From Kiritimatiellia bacterium (GTDB taxonomy: Bacteria; Verrucomicrobiota; Kiritimatiellia; RFP12; UBA1067), in assembly GCA_017547265.1 (NCBI GenBank), contig JAFYQC010000332.1, forward strand, positions 1-5,271: a stretch of 5,271 nt of DNA. Direction: 5' to 3'. The position numbers and the translations under genes are program-made. Of the stretch, positions 2,815 through 5,271 are shown in pieces. The first letter of the stretch is position 1. Each line of letters starts with the position of its first letter. Below the pieces are notes generated by a model. That model ran no database searches, was not told the DNA's origin, and saw only the letters and a program-made list of their open reading frames with translations.

Positions 2815-5271
2815 TTGAACACCACAACAAAACGGGCGACGCGCCGTCTTGCCGCGTCAATTGCAATCGCCACCGCGCTCGCAACCAGCAGCGCATGGGC
2901 GGCGAATATCGACTGGACGGGCGGAACGGGCGGAACGGAGGCCTCGCCGCTTGACATTTACAACAAAGACAACTGGAGTTCAACCGCTTTGCCGACAACC
3001 TCGGACGTTTTGGTGTTCTCCGTTGGTGTTCCGACAGTTTTGACGAACAGCATTGATAATGCCGACACAACCGCCGTGTCGGGAGGCGTATACATACAGT
3101 CCGGCGACTATACATTTCTTGGTGGGCTTTATTCCACGGGCGACATCCACGTGCCGAAAGATGGTTCGGGATCTATCACCATCGTCAAGAAAGGCAACTG
3201 GAAGCTGGGTCGCGCGGCGTATTTCGGGTCCACTACTGGTTCCTATTGTGCGTTCACGAATGTCTCAGGCAATATTGTGCAGACGGCAAACGACAGGTGG
3301 TTTGAAATCGGCAACTTCGGAACCTGCATAGCCGAGAACCTTTCGGGCGACTGGAATGTTGCCGGTCATTTTGTCGTATGCAACAGCGACGGAGGGCGTG
3401 GAGAACTTTACTGGCGCGGCGGCAATCTCACGCATACCGATACAGAAAAGCCTTTCTATCTCGCATATGGCGGTAGTGCCTCCGCGTTGGTTGAAAAATA
3501 CGCTGGCGACTGGACAATTTCACATTATCTTTGTTTGTCGGAGGGCAGGAGTTCCAGTGCTACGTTTAAGCATCTCGGTGGGACGATGAAGGTGAATGGC
3601 TCGGATATACGTCTTCTTGACAACGGCAAAAACTCGTCTGGCAACGTCTACTTTGAACTTGGCGGCGGCACGGTCGAGGCCAAGTTGATTCAGCACGGAG
3701 CGGGGACGGCTCCGGCCACGTTGAAGTTTGACGGCGGCACTTTCAAGGCAGCTGCGGCGGGGACAATTGTGTCGGCCAGCGATTATCTCAACGTCTACAC
3801 CACCTCTAACGGCGGCACGATTGACGCTGGCGGCTATGCAGGTACGATTGAAGAAGTTATCGAAAATGCCTCCGGCGAGACGGGCGCAATGACGTTCAAG
3901 GGCGGCGGCTCGGTGACGCTCACCGCCGCACCGACATATTCTGGCACGACCACGGTGGAGATCGGGACAAAGCTTGTCGTTCCTTCGGCCCCCGGCGGCG
4001 CACTGGCGGCAACCGTCCCCTCCGGCCTTGCGAGCGGCATATATGAAGTGGTGCGCATTTCCGGCGGCGGGACGTTCGCAGACAATGCGGCAGAGCAGGT
4101 GACATGCGCCGATGCGAACGCCACCTTCCGTCTCTCCTCGGACAAGAAGGTCATCTTCTGTCTTTACGGCATGACGGGCTGCGTGGCCCGTTGGGATTTC
4201 AACAACTACGATTCCTCCGATCCGACGTCTGCCGACGTCCTTCAGGCGACAATCGGCGGCGATGGCAAGGCGTGCTATTGCGAAACCAAGAATCAGACTG
4301 CTCTTGTTGGCGACGGGACGCTCGGCCATATGTCGGTTGTCACGACTGGGCTTGACGCGGGGAACTACGCGATTGCGATTCCAAAGTATGCGCATGTCGC
4401 CCTGCCGATCCCCGACTCCGTCAAGAACCACCCCTGGACGATGAAGATTCGCTTCTATTCTCCCAGCGCATCCAGCCTCAAATGGCGTTGCTTCTTCAAC
4501 CGCACCAATTCTACGGACGGCGATCTCTTCATCCAAACACAAGATAAACTTGGCGGCGGACAGTTCAGAAATTCTACCGGCAACTACACTACGATCGTGT
4601 CCAACGATGAATGGCATACGCTTACGGTCTCGGCGAGCTCTTCGCGCTATGAAGCGATTCTTGACGATGCCGTCGCGGCTTATTGGGACGGCAATAATGG
4701 CAACAAGGGGCTTGATTACTTTGCAAATTCCAGCGAAGCGCTGACAGACATCGACGGCGTTGGGTATCTTCTCCTCTGCGCCGACAATGATGGCGACGAC
4801 GAAGGTCTCATGTATATCGACTACATTGAACTCTACAATGGAGTCTTGAGCGATGCGAAATACTGGACGGGATTTGCCGGCAACGGCAGCATGAGCGATG
4901 GGGACAACTGGTCCGACGGAGTCGCGCCTGTCGCAGGGGATGTGCTCGACTTCTCCAACGTTGGCAATGCGATAACCATCGTCGCAGATTTTGAAGACAA
5001 CCGCGTCTTTGCCTCTGCGCAGTTCGGCGCGGGCGTCGTCACCCTGACCGGTAGCCTGAACTTCGCGTCGCTCACGAACGCAAACAAACTGGCCATTGCG
5101 TCCACCGGCTCTCTGACGGTCACGGGGGATTATGTTGTGCGCGACGGAATGGGTACGTTGTTCTACTCCAACGAGGGCACAGTCAGAATCGGGCGCGCGG
5201 TTTGCACGACCGCAAACGGCGGCGCGGCCACTACGACCAAGCAGTACGAGGTGGTCACCGCGAATACGCAG
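2815..5271 (+). CDS. Large secreted passenger-repeat protein with LamG-like domain (partial, runs off window)
   Basis: Exported surface or secreted protein of unknown specific function; 819 codons are visible with no stop. Numbering from TTG 2815: residues 1-29 are a Sec signal peptide (basic TTTKRATRR, hydrophobic core, AWA before Ala30). Residues 34-71 form a W-x-G / DNWS module. Residues 127-282 are three tandem 51-53-residue repeats starting G(N/D)W. About 283-392 is Gly/Thr-rich beta-helix material with an autotransporter-associated-repeat look (GGGSVTLTAAPTYSGTTTV, 363 onward). About 458-681 resembles a concanavalin/LamG fold: VARWDFNNYD with Trp460, WHTLTVS with Trp600, and YIDYIELYNG (667-676) as the closing strand. 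From Trp684 the first module recurs. The C-terminus, where an autotransporter barrel or a PEP-CTERM-like sorting tag would lie, is outside the window. Adhesion or glycan binding is inferred from the fold types only; no catalytic motif is seen. GTG 2773 and ATG 2716 are in-frame alternative starts. Confidence 0.85.
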   Translation, partial: MNTTTKRATRRLAASIAIATALATSSAWAANIDWTGGTGGTEASPLDIYNKDNWSSTALPTTSDVLVFSVGVPTVLTNSIDNADTTAVSGGVYIQSGDYTFLGGLYSTGDIHVPKDGSGSITIVKKGNWKLGRAAYFGSTTGSYCAFTNVSGNIVQTANDRWFEIGNFGTCIAENLSGDWNVAGHFVVCNSDGGRGELYWRGGNLTHTDTEKPFYLAYGGSASALVEKYAGDWTISHYLCLSEGRSSSATFKHLGGTMKVNGSDIRLLDNGKNSSGNVYFELGGGTVEAKLIQHGAGTAPATLKFDGGTFKAAAAGTIVSASDYLNVYTTSNGGTIDAGGYAGTIEEVIENASGETGAMTFKGGGSVTLTAAPTYSGTTTVEIGTKLVVPSAPGGALAATVPSGLASGIYEVVRISGGGTFADNAAEQVTCADANATFRLSSDKKVIFCLYGMTGCVARWDFNNYDSSDPTSADVLQATIGGDGKACYCETKNQTALVGDGTLGHMSVVTTGLDAGNYAIAIPKYAHVALPIPDSVKNHPWTMKIRFYSPSASSLKWRCFFNRTNSTDGDLFIQTQDKLGGGQFRNSTGNYTTIVSNDEWHTLTVSASSSRYEAILDDAVAAYWDGNNGNKGLDYFANSSEALTDIDGVGYLLLCADNDGDDEGLMYIDYIELYNGVLSDAKYWTGFAGNGSMSDGDNWSDGVAPVAGDVLDFSNVGNAITIVADFEDNRVFASAQFGAGVVTLTGSLNFASLTNANKLAIASTGSLTVTGDYVVRDGMGTLFYSNEGTVRIGRAVCTTANGGAATTTKQYEVVTANTQ
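2914..3027 (+). repeat. Internal W-T-G / DNWS module, copy 1
   Basis: Residues 34-71 of the exoprotein run W-T-G, a Gly-rich stretch, DNWS at 52-55, a proline, then DVLVFSVG at 64-71. The same order recurs at residues 684-717 (4864-4965). The pattern resembles the repeated N-terminal unit of many bacterial passenger proteins that opens each beta-helix segment. Confidence 0.6.
3193..3660 (+). repeat. Three tandem 51-53-residue repeats in the exoprotein
   Basis: Units begin at Gly127 (GNWKL), Gly178 (GDWNV) and Gly231 (GDWTI) and are 51, 53 and 52 residues long. Each has Trp at position 3, alternating hydrophobic residues, an S/G-rich turn near 12-18, a small hydrophobic segment ending in SGNI, GGNL or GGTM near 25-28, and a second strand (WFEIGN, FYLAYG, IRLLDNG). 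The DNA is diverged, so this is an old protein-level repeat, probably successive coils of a beta-helix. Confidence 0.6.
4864..4965 (+). repeat. Internal W-T-G / DNWS module, copy 2
   Basis: Residues 684-717 repeat the opening module: W-T-G, Gly-rich linker, DNWS at 697-700, a proline, then DVLDFSNVG at 709-717. It comes right after the LamG-like domain, so the domain is bracketed by two passenger segments. Confidence 0.6.

Noticed and set aside
3520..4617. Long reverse-strand open frame (365 codons) opposite the exoprotein
   Set aside because: It is Arg/Ala/Gly/Val-rich with no recognisable domain, and arises from GC-rich codons of a forward gene with signal peptide, promoter, Shine-Dalgarno and coherent repeats.

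Overview
The window reads as a stretch of chromosome from a Gram-negative, polysaccharide-degrading gut or rumen type bacterium. The best guess is the PVC group (Kiritimatiellae, or Victivallales of the Lentisphaerota). This rests on gene style only: a secreted carbohydrate esterase, a very large secreted protein built of beta-rich passenger repeats with a LamG-like domain, GC-rich coding sequence and consensus-like promoters. No rRNA or phylogenetic marker is present, so the assignment is tentative.

Layout. Bases 1-132 carry no gene I can defend, only a GC-rich hairpin and a short decamer repeat. At 133-179 a palindrome abuts an extended -10 promoter that drives a signal-peptide-bearing SGNH hydrolase of the CE12 / rhamnogalacturonan acetylesterase type (186-1058). 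The gap 1059-1285 holds three copies of a 13-bp core at an exact 23-bp period (1064-1122), then a strong promoter (1247-1276). Next is an AAA_14/DUF4143 ATPase gene (1286-2521), visibly poorer in GC than its neighbours. The gap 2522-2814 holds a weak hairpin, an A/T tract, a near-identical second copy of the palindrome-plus-promoter module, and a leader of about 150 nt. A large exported protein gene then starts, most likely at TTG 2815, and is still open at the window end (819 codons visible).

How they fit together. The esterase and the large exoprotein carry the same 18-bp palindrome, differing at one base, at exactly the same distance from their -10 boxes. This suggests that one DNA-binding regulator controls both, as part of a surface or secreted glycan-use regulon. 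The ATPase between them lacks this module, has its own promoter and a different base composition, and is preceded by the 23-bp repeats. It looks like an accessory gene lodged between two co-regulated genes. The esterase and ATPase promoters lie so close to their ATGs that both mRNAs are predicted to be leaderless, whereas the exoprotein has a long leader and a good Shine-Dalgarno.

I see no CRISPR array, tRNA, rRNA or transposase. The most novel material is regulatory: the shared operator module and the 23-bp repeats.
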